Source: Forficula auricularia (lineage: Eukaryota > Arthropoda > Insecta > Dermaptera > Forficulidae). From it: a DNA stretch of 64,000 bases. The notes beneath the pieces were generated by a model. The model searched no databases and was not told the DNA's origin. It was given only the letters and a program-made list of their open reading frames with translations. The position numbers and the translations under genes were made by a program. The stretch's first letter is position 1, and every line of letters begins with the position of its first letter. The stretch covers positions 95,604,744-95,668,743 of the forward strand of contig JALMQS010000099.1 of assembly GCA_024734495.1 (NCBI GenBank). Reading direction: 5' to 3'. This document shows positions 49,701 to 60,755 of this stretch, piece by piece.

Positions 49701-52700
49701 ATTCTAAGATAGATTATAGAATTTTTATCAACATGTTTTGTGGGTCAGATGAAAACATTTATCTCAGTAATTTAACAGCTAAAAGTCGCCTAAATTTTGA
49801 TAGAACCAGATTTAAAATTATTGTAAGATGATAGCAAAGATTTCAAAAAAGAAGAAACTATCTTCTCTCGACATTTTTACAAAATAGTGATTCCGACGCA
49901 AGAGCCTAGACTAGCCATCTTAAAATCTATAAATAATGGAACAAATCAATATAAGAATATCCAAGAGCGTTTGGACGATTTAGTGCATCCTATCTTGCAA
50001 AGGTTCCTTTGGAAACCTAAAAAAAAGTTAAAGGGTTCAGTACTCTCGTTCTGTGTATATTTTATTATAGAGATCAACAGAAATAACACTATAAGACATT
50101 TCATTGGAAATATAGAAAGTAACATAAAACTATAAGGCCTGCAATTAACGAAATATCTTAAATTCATTAACCTGGATGGACGAATTTTACAACTGTATTT
50201 CGCTAGAGATCTAAGGGTATGTTTAATGATCCGAATATTCAATTCATCATCATAGAGAAAGCAATACACTGATTTGACGCAGACACCGGCTTTCATTCAA
50301 CTCTATCCCAAGCCAACGCTTTCATTTTTCTAAAAATCTCACATCCCATATCCTTTATCTAGGGATCCAAAAAGATATATTAATGAAACCACACTATATT
50401 CTTTATATATATATCTATTAAATTAAATAAACATCAGAGTATCATGAATCAATCATTCGTTTCATCTGTAGGCTCTCCGATTTTTTCACTAAATACTTAT
50501 AATAAAATTATTTTTTATATCACTCTTTTTCAACCTTTATTTTTAACACTATTTTATTGACATAAAGAAATTATAATATGATTATTATTATTCATTCTTT
50601 TTTACTCATTGAAAATCTTTTCACTTTCTCTTATCTTGTAAGTGACAATATTTTATTTTTATTTTTCCAGCTATTATGGAAGTTTATACAGATGGCGTCT
50701 CACTCACTGATGAAAAATTACATCAAATTCAGAAAAACAGCGGAAAGGCGTTCTCATTCTCGCCTGATGATGGCTCAGGCCAAGTCGAAGTTTGGCGAGT
50801 TGAAAACTTCAATTTGGTTCCGGTTCCAGAAGATATGGTTGGAATGTTTTTCAGTGGCGATTCCTATATTGTAAAATATACTTATCAAAATGAAAATGGA
50901 CAGACAAGATATATATTTTATTTTTGGCTGGTAAGATAATGAATTTGAGTTATTAATACAAACATTCTAATTGACTACTGCAATTTTAGGGTAATACAAG
51001 TTCAAAAGATGAAAAAATAACAGCTACTATTCAAACTGCTAATCTAGCTTCTGAATTTCATGGAAAATCGGTACAGGTTCGCGTCCCTCAGGGCTCCGAA
51101 CCACAACATTTTATGCGAATTTTCCAAGGTTTGTATCACCAGATGAAGCTTTAATAGACTCAGTCATTAAAATAATAAGTGATATAAATTCATGTTCAAT
51201 AAAAATCTTTCTAAAATGACTTGAAAAATATTGTATTCCCTGAACGGCTATAGACAACAGGATGTAAGGGTAATCAGAAATTTGGAAAGATTAAAAAATG
51301 GATAAAAAAAGTTAAATTTTCCAAGACTCGGTACGGTCTCTGGTTATTTGGCAAGCTGTTTGAGATAGAAAGCTGAAAGTTGGCGCAAGTGCCAAATTTC
51401 AGCTCATTAGCTTCCCATATATCGATTCGATTTTTTCTAATTTTCTGCATTTTCCAATCATAATTAATTACGCTAAATAACTTCAAAACTAATTACTTCT
51501 TCGTTTTGAAATAAAAACATTTTGGAACCAGAATGACTTTCCCTTTAAGTTATTTATCATAGGCCCAGACACACGGAATAAAAATGTTTGACAATTATAT
51601 TTCTCCACGTTTTAAACATTTCTAACAATGAATAAGTAAAAAAAATCTATGAGGGAAGTTCTAGAATGAGTTGAAATTCGGCACCCTGGTTTGTATGAAT
51701 AAACATCACCCTTATGCCAAGTTTCAGCTTTCTAGCTTAAACTGTTGATTGATAAAAAATTAGCTAATCACTAAAATTTGCGGACAGTGTACAGAATCTT
51801 TAAAGTTTTCACTTTTCTCCCATATTTAATTTAAGTAATTTATCTGAATATTTTATTTTTGTTTTTAGGTCGACTGGTTATTTTAAGTGGAGGAAAAGCA
51901 TCGGGATTTCGTAATCGACATGATGTTGATACTTTTGATAATGATGGCACTCGTCTCTTCCAAGTATTTAAATTGATTATTAATTAAAATTAGATTTCTA
52001 ATAGAATCTTTACTAAATATAAAAAAAACTTCCAAGTTAGAGGAACTTTTGATTTCGATATACACGCTGAACAAGTTCCTGAAAAAGCATCATATTTGAA
52101 TTCCAATGATACCTTTATTCTTGAAACTCCTACAAATACTTATTTATGGGCTGGAAAAGTAAGTAAATATATGCAAATTGAATAGAAGATATAAATAAGC
52201 TTTGTTTGATTTTAACCTAAAGAAGGTTATTCACGGCCTGTTATTCTGGACCTGTGTGAGGGTGATAATTTAGTTCGAGTCAACTCAGTCAACAGTGATC
52301 TGTTAAAATCGATATTGACGATATTAGCTGCGTTCCACTATTTAGTCAAGTCAGATCTCTAAGTGTCTATGTACTTTACGAGAAGTAGTGGGGATTTTTT
52401 TTTTTTAATTTGACTTAAATTCTGTCTTTGGAACGTAATGCAAAAGTCCTGTAAAAGGAGGCTGTAGTCTTGGGTCTATGTATCTTTTTGGTCTCTTATT
52501 AAAGGATACAATTTTTTCCTGAGGGAGTTTAGTTATATTCTATTAAATTAAGAATCAATATTGAAAAACGGGAGGGGACTGTGGGTCAGTGGTCAGAGTG
52601 TCGGGCCGCTGTCCTGAAGTATGCTTTTTGAGACTGAGTCTCGGCAGATATTTGCAGTCGCCTCCTCTTGGAAAGCAATGGCAAACTACCAAGAGTATAA

Positions 52701-55700
52701 TTGCCTAGTCAACCTCTCCGACTAGCCGTTTCAGAATGAAAAAGTAGGTCCCGTATATCTGTATAAAACAGCTAAACACACTCAGCACAGGTATATGTGG
52801 AGAGGAGCCGAACCTCAGGGAGACCTGATATGGCACTTAAAGGAGATTGAAAAACGATATATAATTTAGATATTCACAAATCCTCCAAAGGAGTTAAATT
52901 TCAAAGGATTTTTAGAAATTCCAATCATTATTATTTTTTTTTTTTTAATTTTCTCTTTAATACATAGTGAGATTATATCGACATCGTGGTGGTTGTGTTG
53001 ATATATGTAGGGTAGTACAACGTGAAATAAAATCTATACATTTTTAAATAAATCATTCATTTATTTCATTATTTTTATTTTATTATTTCATTAGTAAATA
53101 AAATCAATTTTTTTAGGCAACTTCAGAGGAAGAAGCGAATTATGCAACTGCAATTTCGACGTTAATCACTCCAGATCGGGAAGTTCAAGTTATTAATGAA
53201 GGGGATGAACCTAATGAGTTTTGGGAAGCATTAGGTGGAAAAGAAGATTATACAACTGAATTTGAACATAAATCAGTTCCTTTTGAACCAAGACTCTTTC
53301 ATTGCCATATTAACGAAAATGATAAATTTAAATGGGAAGAAATCCATCAGTTTACACAACAGGTACATAATTAATAAATATATTTTGAAATCATTTACAG
53401 TCGAAGTTGGATAAGTGAGATCTAATAAGGCGCTCTCAGAATTCCGACGTAAAGAGTACCACGTGTCATCACTAAAGCAGGTTTCATTTAGGGGTTCTGT
53501 TCATAAGTAAAACGGGACCCTATAAGTCGCTGTCTGTGTCCGTCAGACCTTTGTAGCTAAAAAGATTAAATAAAAATGAAATTCCAAATTCATAGAGACA
53601 TTAGGTATTAGCTTGAGTTCGGGGATCAGTGGCCAAGAGGATAAGAGCTAAGGCTCTTATGAAGGCATCGCAGCGCACATGCGAAGATCCCGGGTTCGAA
53701 TCCGGGCTGATCCTTTTGTCTAAAATAAAATATCTTTTCTTCGTTCCTTAATTTAAGTTAATTTATATTAGAAAATTTTAATCGAATGATTAGTTTGGGA
53801 AGTTCCATTTTCCTGGGGTCGAAATCGAAAATAAAAAATATTTATTATCATCAGGTTGTGAGATTATCCTTAAGTATTCTAAGCTATATGTTTTAAATTT
53901 AAAATACTTTAAAATGACAATGAGAAAGGGTTCCAATTTTAGGTGATTTTTGTACCTTTCGTGTCTGAACTTAAAATTATAAAAAAATTCCACAAATTCT
54001 CTCAATCTATTCATATCAATAAGAATGCATTAGATATATCAAGTATTTTGGAAGATACAAACTACAGAACCCCCGCTATACGAGTCCAACTCACACTTGG
54101 CTTATTTTTAAATTAAAGAAATAATTATGAAGAAAAATACTCGTACCATTAATAGAGGTTTCCCGTTTGCCCAGGGGCTGAATATCTATGTCCAATTATA
54201 TTATATATGTATATTAATTTTGAAATTAATTTAATTTTTTAACATTTTAGGATTTAGAGCAAGATGATGTATTGATACTAGATACTGGTGATGAAATTTA
54301 TCTATGGATTGGTAAAGATTCTTCATCCGAAGAAAGGAAAATGAGTGAAAGATTAATTAAGGTATATTCATTTATATGATATATTATTAATTAATAGAGA
54401 AAAAGACACTGTGTCTGTTTTTTACGATGGGATTATAAAAAACTGAACTTTTTAAATAAACTAATCATTTTTTTTATAATTAACTTTTTTCACGGTGACT
54501 TTTATAATCTGGGAATGTTTTAGGCTATAAATAACAGGAAGGCTTCCCGGAATAAGGGGTTTCTAAATATTTCAAAGACCAGAACTTGCGATAAATGCCA
54601 CTTGAAAAAACGATGCGTGGGAGAGGAGATTTAATTCTAAAAGCTCAGAATTCAAAATGGTCACCAAATAGGATATGTTTATTTTGAAATTACTTACATT
54701 ATAAGCCAAGCGCCAAAAAACCACACTTTCTGCTAATAGCTTTTTGACATTACCGATGGAATAAATACAGTCTAAGATCCCGACTTAGGTCGACCTTCAC
54801 CTATCGAGTTTCCTAATGAAATTAATATTTTGATAATATAATGTATTGATAAACAAAACTTGATAGGGTCGACATCCAATTTCTAACAATAGCTATTTTT
54901 AATAAAAATTGTTAATTTTATTACATAAATGTAGTTATCGAGTTTCCGGATAGATATATTACCAATCGAGAGTAAAATATGTAAATAAAATGCCAAAGTC
55001 GCCATCAAGTCCAGGTAGACAGGGTATCAACAGGTAACTTCGAATTAGTATTTTGTAGTTATAGAGTTTCCTTTATTGTTATATATGAAAATAAAAAATA
55101 AAATAAATAAATAAATCTAATAAATTAGATAAAATAGCTATGCAGGGAAATTGGATATCGACCCTATCAAGTTTTGTTTATCAATACATTATATTACCAA
55201 AATATTAATTTCATTAGGAAACTCGATAGGTGAAGGTCGACTTAAGTCGGGATCTTGTACTAAACCTGACATGAGATAGAAATATCCATAACATCTCGGA
55301 TCAAGTAATGTTTCGTGATTTTCTATATAAAATCGAACTCTGCTACTATCGGCAAAATTAATTTTTAATTTCAAAACAATTCATTTTAAAAAACATATGA
55401 ATCATAAACTATAGATTTACATTAAAAAGCAATTTTAATTAGTTATATCGTCAAACAAATTTTATGTTAATAATTTAGTTTCTTGACCTCACGAAATTAG
55501 AAGGATTGTTACCGTTTTCAATGCATAAGTGGCCCCTAGATAATGCTTTTATTTTCGTGAATGCCCTTATAGTAGGCAAAGACCCATAATAGTTTTATCA
55601 TAAAAGTATAATTAAAACATTTAAACAGTTTGCAGTTGCTTTAATTATTTTTTGTTTGATTATTTCCAGCATTTTCTGGTAAATGACCCATACGGAAGAG

Positions 55701-55819
55701 ATGCATCAAGCTATTTTCTTATTACAGTATACCAAGGAAATGAGCCAACTAGTTTTAAAAGTATTTTCCCCGATTGGGATAATTCATTTTGGGAATTCAG
55801 CGAGGGTAATAATATCTAA
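35390..55819 (+). CDS. Gel: Secreted gelsolin, six gelsolin-like domains, 17 coding exons
   Basis: Coding exons: 35414-35608 (exon starts 35390), 39884-39958, 40051-40119, 43472-43595, 44250-44362, 45853-46030, 46919-47040, 47102-47200, 47638-47775, 47840-47945, 50671-50930, 50990-51128, 51869-51963, 52036-52158, 53117-53362, 54251-54361, 55670-55819. Phases join to 780 aa (human plasma form 782). [19 protein letters not shown] is a signal peptide, so this encodes a secreted actin-severing and capping protein that depends on calcium. G1 (about 55-165) has LEIWRVENFAPVP and [11 protein letters not shown]2 (about 170-290) [10 protein letters not shown] and [10 protein letters not shown]3 DCFILDTV and GLYVWIGK; G4 [15 protein letters not shown] and [12 protein letters not shown]5 RLFQVRGT and [14 protein letters not shown]6 [18 protein letters not shown]. 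The second cysteine of the human G2 disulfide is absent (YVYTGEN against HQWCGSN). One intron (51964-52035) lacks a normal 3' AG. Promoter probably at 26.6 kb. Confidence 0.93.
35730..36500. repeat. Tandem duplication of about 386 bp in gelsolin intron
   Basis: 35730-36115 and 36116-36500 are head-to-tail copies ('gatcatgagaaaataaataa' at both starts, a G run after CACGAAATGTGAG at both ends). Differences are chiefly single-base indels plus a few substitutions. Non-coding. Confidence 0.85.
36619..36672. repeat. G11 followed by C43 homopolymer
   Basis: A T run, then GGTGGGGTGG, an uninterrupted G11 and immediately C43. In a very AT-rich intron this is exceptional. It may be a sequencing or consensus artefact; if real it could form quadruplex or i-motif structure. 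Confidence 0.85.
37590..37760 (+). mobile_element. Possible SINE with T-rich tail
   Basis: GATTGTCCGAGGGGATAGTG resembles an A box. A weak B-box-like stretch (GGGAGTTCGGGAC) follows, and the unit ends in a T run of about 27. The B box is degenerate, so the call is tentative. Confidence 0.35.
40907..41731 (+). mobile_element. Rearranged mariner with both ends derived from the transposase 3' end
   Basis: The ends TACCTTGATCAAAAAGTTTT and AAACTTTTTGATCAAGG pair and abut TA dinucleotides. Plus-strand 41180-41673 encodes parts of a mariner transposase: a helix-turn-helix stretch ([20 protein letters not shown]), then the C-terminus [17 protein letters not shown] ending FEGDNIDFD. The central DDD part is missing. 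The left 170 bp (40907-41080) is an inverted, stop-ridden copy of the same C-terminal coding region. The result is a fold-back derivative that cannot code for transposase. It sits in the gelsolin intron between coding exons 3 and 4. Confidence 0.8.
42120..42610 (+). mobile_element. Possible LTR-retroelement fragment
   Basis: A GC-richer stretch with TGTTTGCCACATGTCGG near its start, an AATAAATATATATATA tract near 42480, and a TCACCCCTATGAGCGAAGGG / GGGTGAAACCCGCCCCCTCC end. Composition and layout suggest a solo LTR, but I see no clear TG...CA borders or flanking duplication. Open frames here are short and lack motifs. Confidence 0.3.
42815..43420. repeat. Fold-back element with arms of about 290 bp
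   Basis: The left arm starts near 'aattctccccgtaaacctaa' and the right arm ends 'ttaggtttaaggggagaatt'. 'aaacagcttcctctttggtt' pairs with 'aatcaaagaggaagctgttt'. Arms differ mainly by substitutions, arguing against a chimeric read. The centre is near 43110. It ends 50 bp before gelsolin coding exon 4. Confidence 0.8.
44740..44965 (+). repeat. Two imperfect direct repeats of about 110 bp
   Basis: Each unit has a C-rich start, CCCATTTTGGG or CCCATTTGGGC, then 'gattatgtatacaaaatttg' and GAGTTTGGTCCAA. Non-coding, in the gelsolin intron. Confidence 0.55.
47296..47549 (+). mobile_element. SINE, internally deleted copy, with target duplication
   Basis: Shares with 52571-52845 the blocks GACTGTGGGTCAGTGGT, GACTGAGTCTCGGCAGATA, CTACCAAGAGTATAATTGCC and GGTATATGTGGAGAGGAGCC. 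About 35 bp of the tRNA-like head is missing. TTAATGAGC flanks it at 47287-47295 and 47550-47558. Confidence 0.8.
50578..50640 (+). other. Intron sequence before gelsolin exon 11
   Basis: An AT-rich hydrophobic-looking open frame runs into exon 11 (acceptor TTTTTCCAG at 50670). It is intronic read-through, not a separate protein: the gelsolin frame joins exon 10 to 50671 in phase. Confidence 0.6.
52571..52845 (+). mobile_element. SINE, full copy, with target duplication
   Basis: Same family as 47296-47549, with the complete head (GTCAGTGGTCAGAGTGTCGG as A-box-like). ATTGAAAAACG precedes (52560-52570) and follows (52846-52856) the element. It lies in the gelsolin intron between coding exons 14 and 15. 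Confidence 0.85.
53623..53713 (+). other. Class II tRNA-like sequence
   Basis: The acceptor arms GGATCAG and CTGATCC pair perfectly over 7 bp, there is a long variable-arm-like CGCAGCGCACATGCG hairpin, and a B box GGGTTCGAATCC. However, one C seems missing in the 3' T stem and the anticodon stem does not fold well, so it is a relic, a SINE head, or a tRNA gene damaged by a sequence error. It interrupts the dispersed repeat of 53485-54110. Confidence 0.5.
54774..55256. repeat. Fold-back element
   Basis: The left arm (54774-54885, with 'gatcccgacttaggtcgacc' and 'aacttgatagggtcgaca') is returned at 55149-55253 ('gaccctatcaagttttgttt', 'gacttaagtcgggatc'). Arms of about 105 bp are nearly perfect; the spacer of 260 bp is AT-rich. 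In the last gelsolin intron. Confidence 0.8.
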
Positions 55820-56900
55820 ATTTTAAGGTGATAACTGATAACAATTATACAAAAATATAGACTTTGTCAATTTAATATTTTAAATAAGAGACACTCCTCA
55901 ACTTACGATGGGTTCAGAAACACAAAAAACTTTTATCGAAATAACGAAATGGATTAAAAATTATTTAAATAGTATACTCACCATTGATGTAATCGGAAGA
56001 GATTTGAGAAATGTTTGTTTTGAGAGAATACAATGGTAGGGAGGCTTCTTGAAAAATTTTGTAACGCACACACGCACATACTAACAGACATTTTGACAAA
56101 ACAGTTATTATCTCGAAAAATATAATTTTTCGATGTTCACTTAAAATGACTTTCTTGTAGACCGAAATGCCATGGTTTCGCCCAATTTTTTTAATCAAAA
56201 TAGTTTAAGCCGTTTTTGAGATATTTCGAAAAAACGAAGCAAAAAACCTACATTTTCCATGCACGATTACAATACTTGACCATACCCTTATGGTAAAGTA
56301 AAAAATATAAGATATCGAGCGCGTATAACGAAGTCAATCATTGAGTATCAAAATTCTTAGCAGCCAAACCGGCATCGGGTTGACCGAGCACTCGCTCGGG
56401 GCGCCAAACATTTTAAGGGGCGCTATAACTAATAAGGTTAGCACTTCGCGTCCGGAGTCTTTAAAAAAAAAATAATAATAATTTTACTCAGTCGAGATTT
56501 ATTATAAGTAAACTAGCTGACGACCGGGCCTTCGGCCGGGCGTCACTTAACCCCTGGCGGGGAGCGTCTCGTTCATACCCAATTTAATAATTGAAATTTA
56601 AATAATACTGTAAGTATTGAAAGAATATGCTGAATGAAATTGATTCAACAATAAGGAAAGATTTATTTAACACATTGGCTAAGCACGATCACTATCTGAC
56701 CAATCAGAATCGTTCTAATAATTTAACGCTTTGCCATTGGTTATGCACTGGCCAATCAGATCGTTTGGATCATACAAACATATATACATACATACTTTTC
56801 CATTTTATATATTTAGATATATGGATAGATAAACTATTTTTTTTTTTTTTTAAGTAGATCTTTAATTTTCATTTTCTTTATCTACGTAGTTTTATTAAGG
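55820..56900. other. Gene-free region between gelsolin and TBCD, first part
   Basis: Downstream of the gelsolin stop I see no further exon and no canonical AATAAA close by. 56505-56870 starts AACTAGCTGACGACCGGGCC, with a CGGGCCTTCGGCCGGGCG hairpin, and ends in a TATA-rich tract, a border pattern seen in dispersed insect repeats. The 76-codon frame inside (56627-56857) has no recognisable domain. Confidence 0.4.
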
Positions 56901-56904
56901 GAGA

Positions 56905-57110
56905 ATGGTGTAGGTTCTTAGTGAAACATATTAAATAAAGTAAAGAAAATTTTGAATTTTTTTTTTAAATTTAATGTATAAAATATTGGGTAGGTTTCAC
57001 ATAAATAAAAGATCTAGCTAAACAAGCATCTGATCTTTTATTTATGTGAAACCTAGCTAGTATTTTATATTTTAAATTTTAAAAAGTTTCTAAAACAAAT
57101 TTCAAAAATT
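56905..57110. repeat. Fold-back element
   Basis: The centre GGTAGGTTTCACATAAATAA / GATCTTTTATTTATGTGAAA is strongly palindromic. The outer arms AAGTAAAGAAAATTTTGAA and TTCAAAAATTTTCTTTACTT also pair. The GGTAGGTTTCACAT block recurs at 61150 and, inverted, at 62780, beside the Penelope-like element. Confidence 0.7.
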
Positions 57111-57646
57111 TTCTTTACTTATTCTTTATCTAGCAAGGGGTATCTACTGAAATCGAGTAGAAAAGGAGAAGCAAATACAAATAAATTGGGGGCTACTGTT
57201 TAAAAGCTAAAAATAAAGCGAGGTTATTTTTCACAGAGAATAGAGCTAGTATAGAATATGTTGACATAAGTTTAGACATCCATCGGGCCATATTACGATA
57301 TATCTTAAATTTAATATATAAAAATACAAAAATAGTAATAAAAGAAAACTAATCGATCCCTTCAGACAACTTAGCTAAGAAGCTTGGGTAAGAATTTAAT
57401 ATAGGCGTTAGCCAAACGCGTCTATTGATTGTTGCCATTGTTAAACTCAGAAAAGAACAGAGAGCGGGACATTTAAACGTCCGTCGAACGATTTTAGGCG
57501 CAATACATCTACCAAATGAGAGTATAAAAAAATTATATTTTGAAAATGAATGAAATTTTTATTCAGAAAATTTTATTTGGCCAAAATTAAAATAATAAAG
57601 GTATTATCTTATTATATTAAATGAGCAATTCTTGTATATATATTTT

Positions 57647-58091
57647 CAGTAGTGGATCATAGGGTAAGCGGGCTGAGCGGCTGAAGGGGGGCCCCGTGCT
57701 TTTAAGGGGCCCAAAAAAAGGCCGATTGTGTTAAAGTGTTTTCTTAAACATTGTTTTATAACACTTGTATTCAATTTTAGAAATGTAACAACACTTCGAT
57801 AATCACTTCTAAATAAGGATTGGGGGGTCTGGTAGGCTAGGGGGGGTTAAGCATGCCAGTTTGCTAACCAAGTGGACCCGGGTTCGAATCCGGCTCGAGG
57901 CATCTGGCTAAAACCTGGATTAATTTATAATACATTTTATGAAAAAATATTTGAAAAAAATAAATATTTTGTTAATAAGTACCAAAATTTGGATATAATC
58001 GTTCATGGTTCAGAATTTTCTTTATTTTATTGATTTTGAGGGCCCCGTTATTTTACCGCTTAGGGCCCCAACTTGACTTCTTCCGCCACTG
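57647..58091. mobile_element. hAT MITE containing a tRNA-derived SINE
   Basis: Ends CAGTAGTGGATCAT and TTCCGCCACTG, with GGGGCCC/GGGCCCC blocks inside both ends. A SINE head lies at about 57820-57910 (GGCTAGGGGGGGTTAAGCAT, then GGGTTCGAATCC), the same family as 16719-16815. The MITE splits a copy of the repeat also seen at 13560. The 8-bp flanks are imperfect (TATATTTT / TATATAGA). Confidence 0.6.
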
Positions 58092-58617
58092 TATATAGAT
58101 ACGGTTTCTCGAAAACGGATCGTATGATTTCGATGAAAATTAACGATTAGCTTATTGGGTCTACAAATCGATCTGTCAGGGTTTCATCTTCGAGTAACTT
58201 TAATTTGTTTGATTTTATCGAATTAAAGTAATTATTCAAAGGTAAAGGAATGCTAAGTTTGGGTTCCTTTCCCTTTTGTATCCACACAGTCAATGGGCAG
58301 GATCAGGTCATTTTTCATAAAGGACCATTTTTAACTGACTTATCATTTCGACAAATATTATACTATAAATATATATTTTTCTCCCGAAACGTTTGAATTA
58401 TTAATAGACATTTTTTTTATTGTTTTTATAAAGAACTGTATTGATTTATTAGAATAAATAATAATCAAGAATTTATTTCAAAATATATATATACAGGACT
58501 CAATTTTGGGAATAAATATTTTAATAAGTTTTTTAATTAAACTAATTATTAACAAAATTAATCATGTGGTTGAATCAAAACAAAACATGTGGTTAAATAA
58601 ATAAATAATTAAAATAA

Positions 58618-58830
58618 AAAATTACCGAAAGAAGCTCGTTCCGCAAGGTACTATTTATTAAAGAACGATATAAAAATGAAGTCCTAAACAAGAGACGAAT
58701 TCCTATTATTGAATGCATTTTAGAAGAAGTCGTATCTTATTTGTTTAAAGAATGCTCGAATAAACCAAAGATACACCAGGGATATTTGGCTGATGTAAAA
58801 TTGCGCGCAGAGCCTTTTATTTCTCTCTAA
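58618..58830 (+). other. Unexplained open stretch of about 70 codons
   Basis: From 58618 to a TAA at 58828 one frame stays open without an ATG at its start. It contains RYKNEVLNKRRIPIIECI, then LFKECSNKPKIHQGYL, ending EPFISL. Composition looks more protein-like than its surroundings. I do not recognise it; it may be a fragment of a decayed gene or of a mobile-element protein. Confidence 0.3.
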
Positions 58831-59385
58831 AGCGCTCCATAAATTATAAGTAGAACAAACAAACTATCGTAAGAAGAGTAGTGTCAATATATATTTTCAT
58901 AAAAAGGAAATAGAATCCTAGTTAATGTGGGTGTGTGTTTCCACTCTGCAACATTTTCCATTAATGTTTTGCTTGTATAATTAATAATTTTGTAAGCGCT
59001 TTAAATATATTCATTAAATATTATTAATTTTCTTTGTTGTCCAAATATTAAGAGAATATGAAGATTAAAGTATTAAATTAAAGTTACATTTAAGTTATAA
59101 TAATTGTTTTTTTTTTTCATTTACCGTTTAAAAATTTCAGCTAGGATTTAATTTTGACTTGACTTATATAATTAATCTATTAAATATATTATCAAGAACC
59201 AAAATGTTACTAATCAATGTATACCTAGCAAAGATTTAATAATTTTGTATGACATAATGAAAATTTTTTATTTTAGATTTCAAAAAATAAATTGAATAGA
59301 AAATATAATATAAAATAAAAATTATTTTTGTGATTTTTTCCCCCCTTTAAATTAATATATTAGTATTAAAATGATCTAAAAGCAT

Positions 59386-60043
59386 TTAAGGTAGTTGTTT
59401 CGAGACAATAATAGCAAAAAGTTAATGCTAGAGTAAATAGAACAGACAATAAGGATTCATAATTCATAAGCCCAAAACTTTTTGCTGTTTATTTACCACT
59501 ACTAGCCAATCCCGTGCTCGTTTGACAAATCTGGCAACACTGTCCGAGCTTGTATATATTTTATCATAGAAATGTCAGATAAAGTAAATTATAAAAGAAG
59601 ATTTATAAAACAAAAAGTTCTTAATAAGCGATTGAAAGCTGTTGCGACAACATCAAAAAAATTCCTAAAGTTAAGCCACTTTTTAGGTTAAATACATGCG
59701 TTGTTGCCAGCTTGTTTTTAGTGTAAATTTTCCATTATACATTTTTCATTATTTATTGATTAATATCTCAGAAAGTGTGTTGTAACTATGAATTAAAATT
59801 TTCTTAAAAAATGTATTAGTTATTGTTTAATGTTGGTTTAGTTTTTTATAACAATAGTAAGAAGAGTTTCTTAATTGTAATTAAATATGTATGTAAACTT
59901 TCCAATATTCCGTATAGTGCAATGTATAAGAGTATGAAAAACTCTATCTTTGGAATTTAATATCTCCGGAACTATATTGTTCATCAATTTCGTTTTCCTA
60001 AAAAAATCCTAAGAAAACCCATATGGGGAAACAACTACCTTAA
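59386..60043. mobile_element. TTAA-type MITE, copy 3
   Basis: Bounded by TTAA|GGTAGTTGTTTCG and AAACAACTACC|TTAA. The interior matches the MITE at 14540-15250 in blocks ('aataaggattcataattcat', 'cccaaaactttttgctgttt', 'atctccggaactatattgtt'). It is 658 bp and diverged, proving that the family is dispersed and not just duplicated with HSF2BP. Confidence 0.8.
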
Positions 60044-60755
60044 ATTAAAAATTTTAACCAATTCTTTTCAGACGTTTCAATGAAATAATTAAAAAAAGGA
60101 ACCGTAAAACCGACCATACTTCAGTCTAATATAAATTTATACATGGATATTTGATTGAGTTTTAAATTATAATTAAATAAGTTCGTTCAAGTTAGAATGA
60201 GAACAAGAATTAAAGTAGGTAGTTTCTAAAATGCTGTTTCCTTTTTAACCGACTTCAAAAAAGGAGGAGGTTCTCTATTCGACTGATTTTTTTTTTTTTT
60301 TTTTTAGAATTATTTAAATCTACATAATAATGATGAAGCATTTGAAAATATTCTATCTTAGTTCATTATTCTTCGATTCTGATTTCCTTATATCGAGATA
60401 TCGTTCCTTTTAAGAGAAGAAATTGTCTTAATTCAAGGGGCATTATTAAATTAAAATGTATATTTTTATATTTAATAGAAGAAGTCAAATTCATTGATTA
60501 AGTGTAATAAATATACAATTTTATTAGAATAATTTTTAATTAAAAAATAACGATTTTGTTGAAAATATATAATAAATAGCAGCATTTAATGTTTTTAATA
60601 TTTGTAAATATATAATTATAATTATTTAGTGCGAACTTATTTAATAATCCTTATTAAAATTAGTTGAATTTAGTAATTTATATCACTATTTTTAATTGAT
60701 TTATTAAAATGTTAGTTTTTTCTTTTTATTTAAAAATATCCCTAAACGATGATTT

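Noticed and set aside
52019..52074. A 24-codon in-frame insertion in gelsolin instead of an intron
   Set aside because: The 72 bp contain an in-frame TAA, so they must be removed or the sequence is in error.
53623..53713. Functional class II tRNA gene
   Set aside because: The acceptor stem is perfect but the T stem lacks a base and the anticodon stem does not fold; kept only as tRNA-like.
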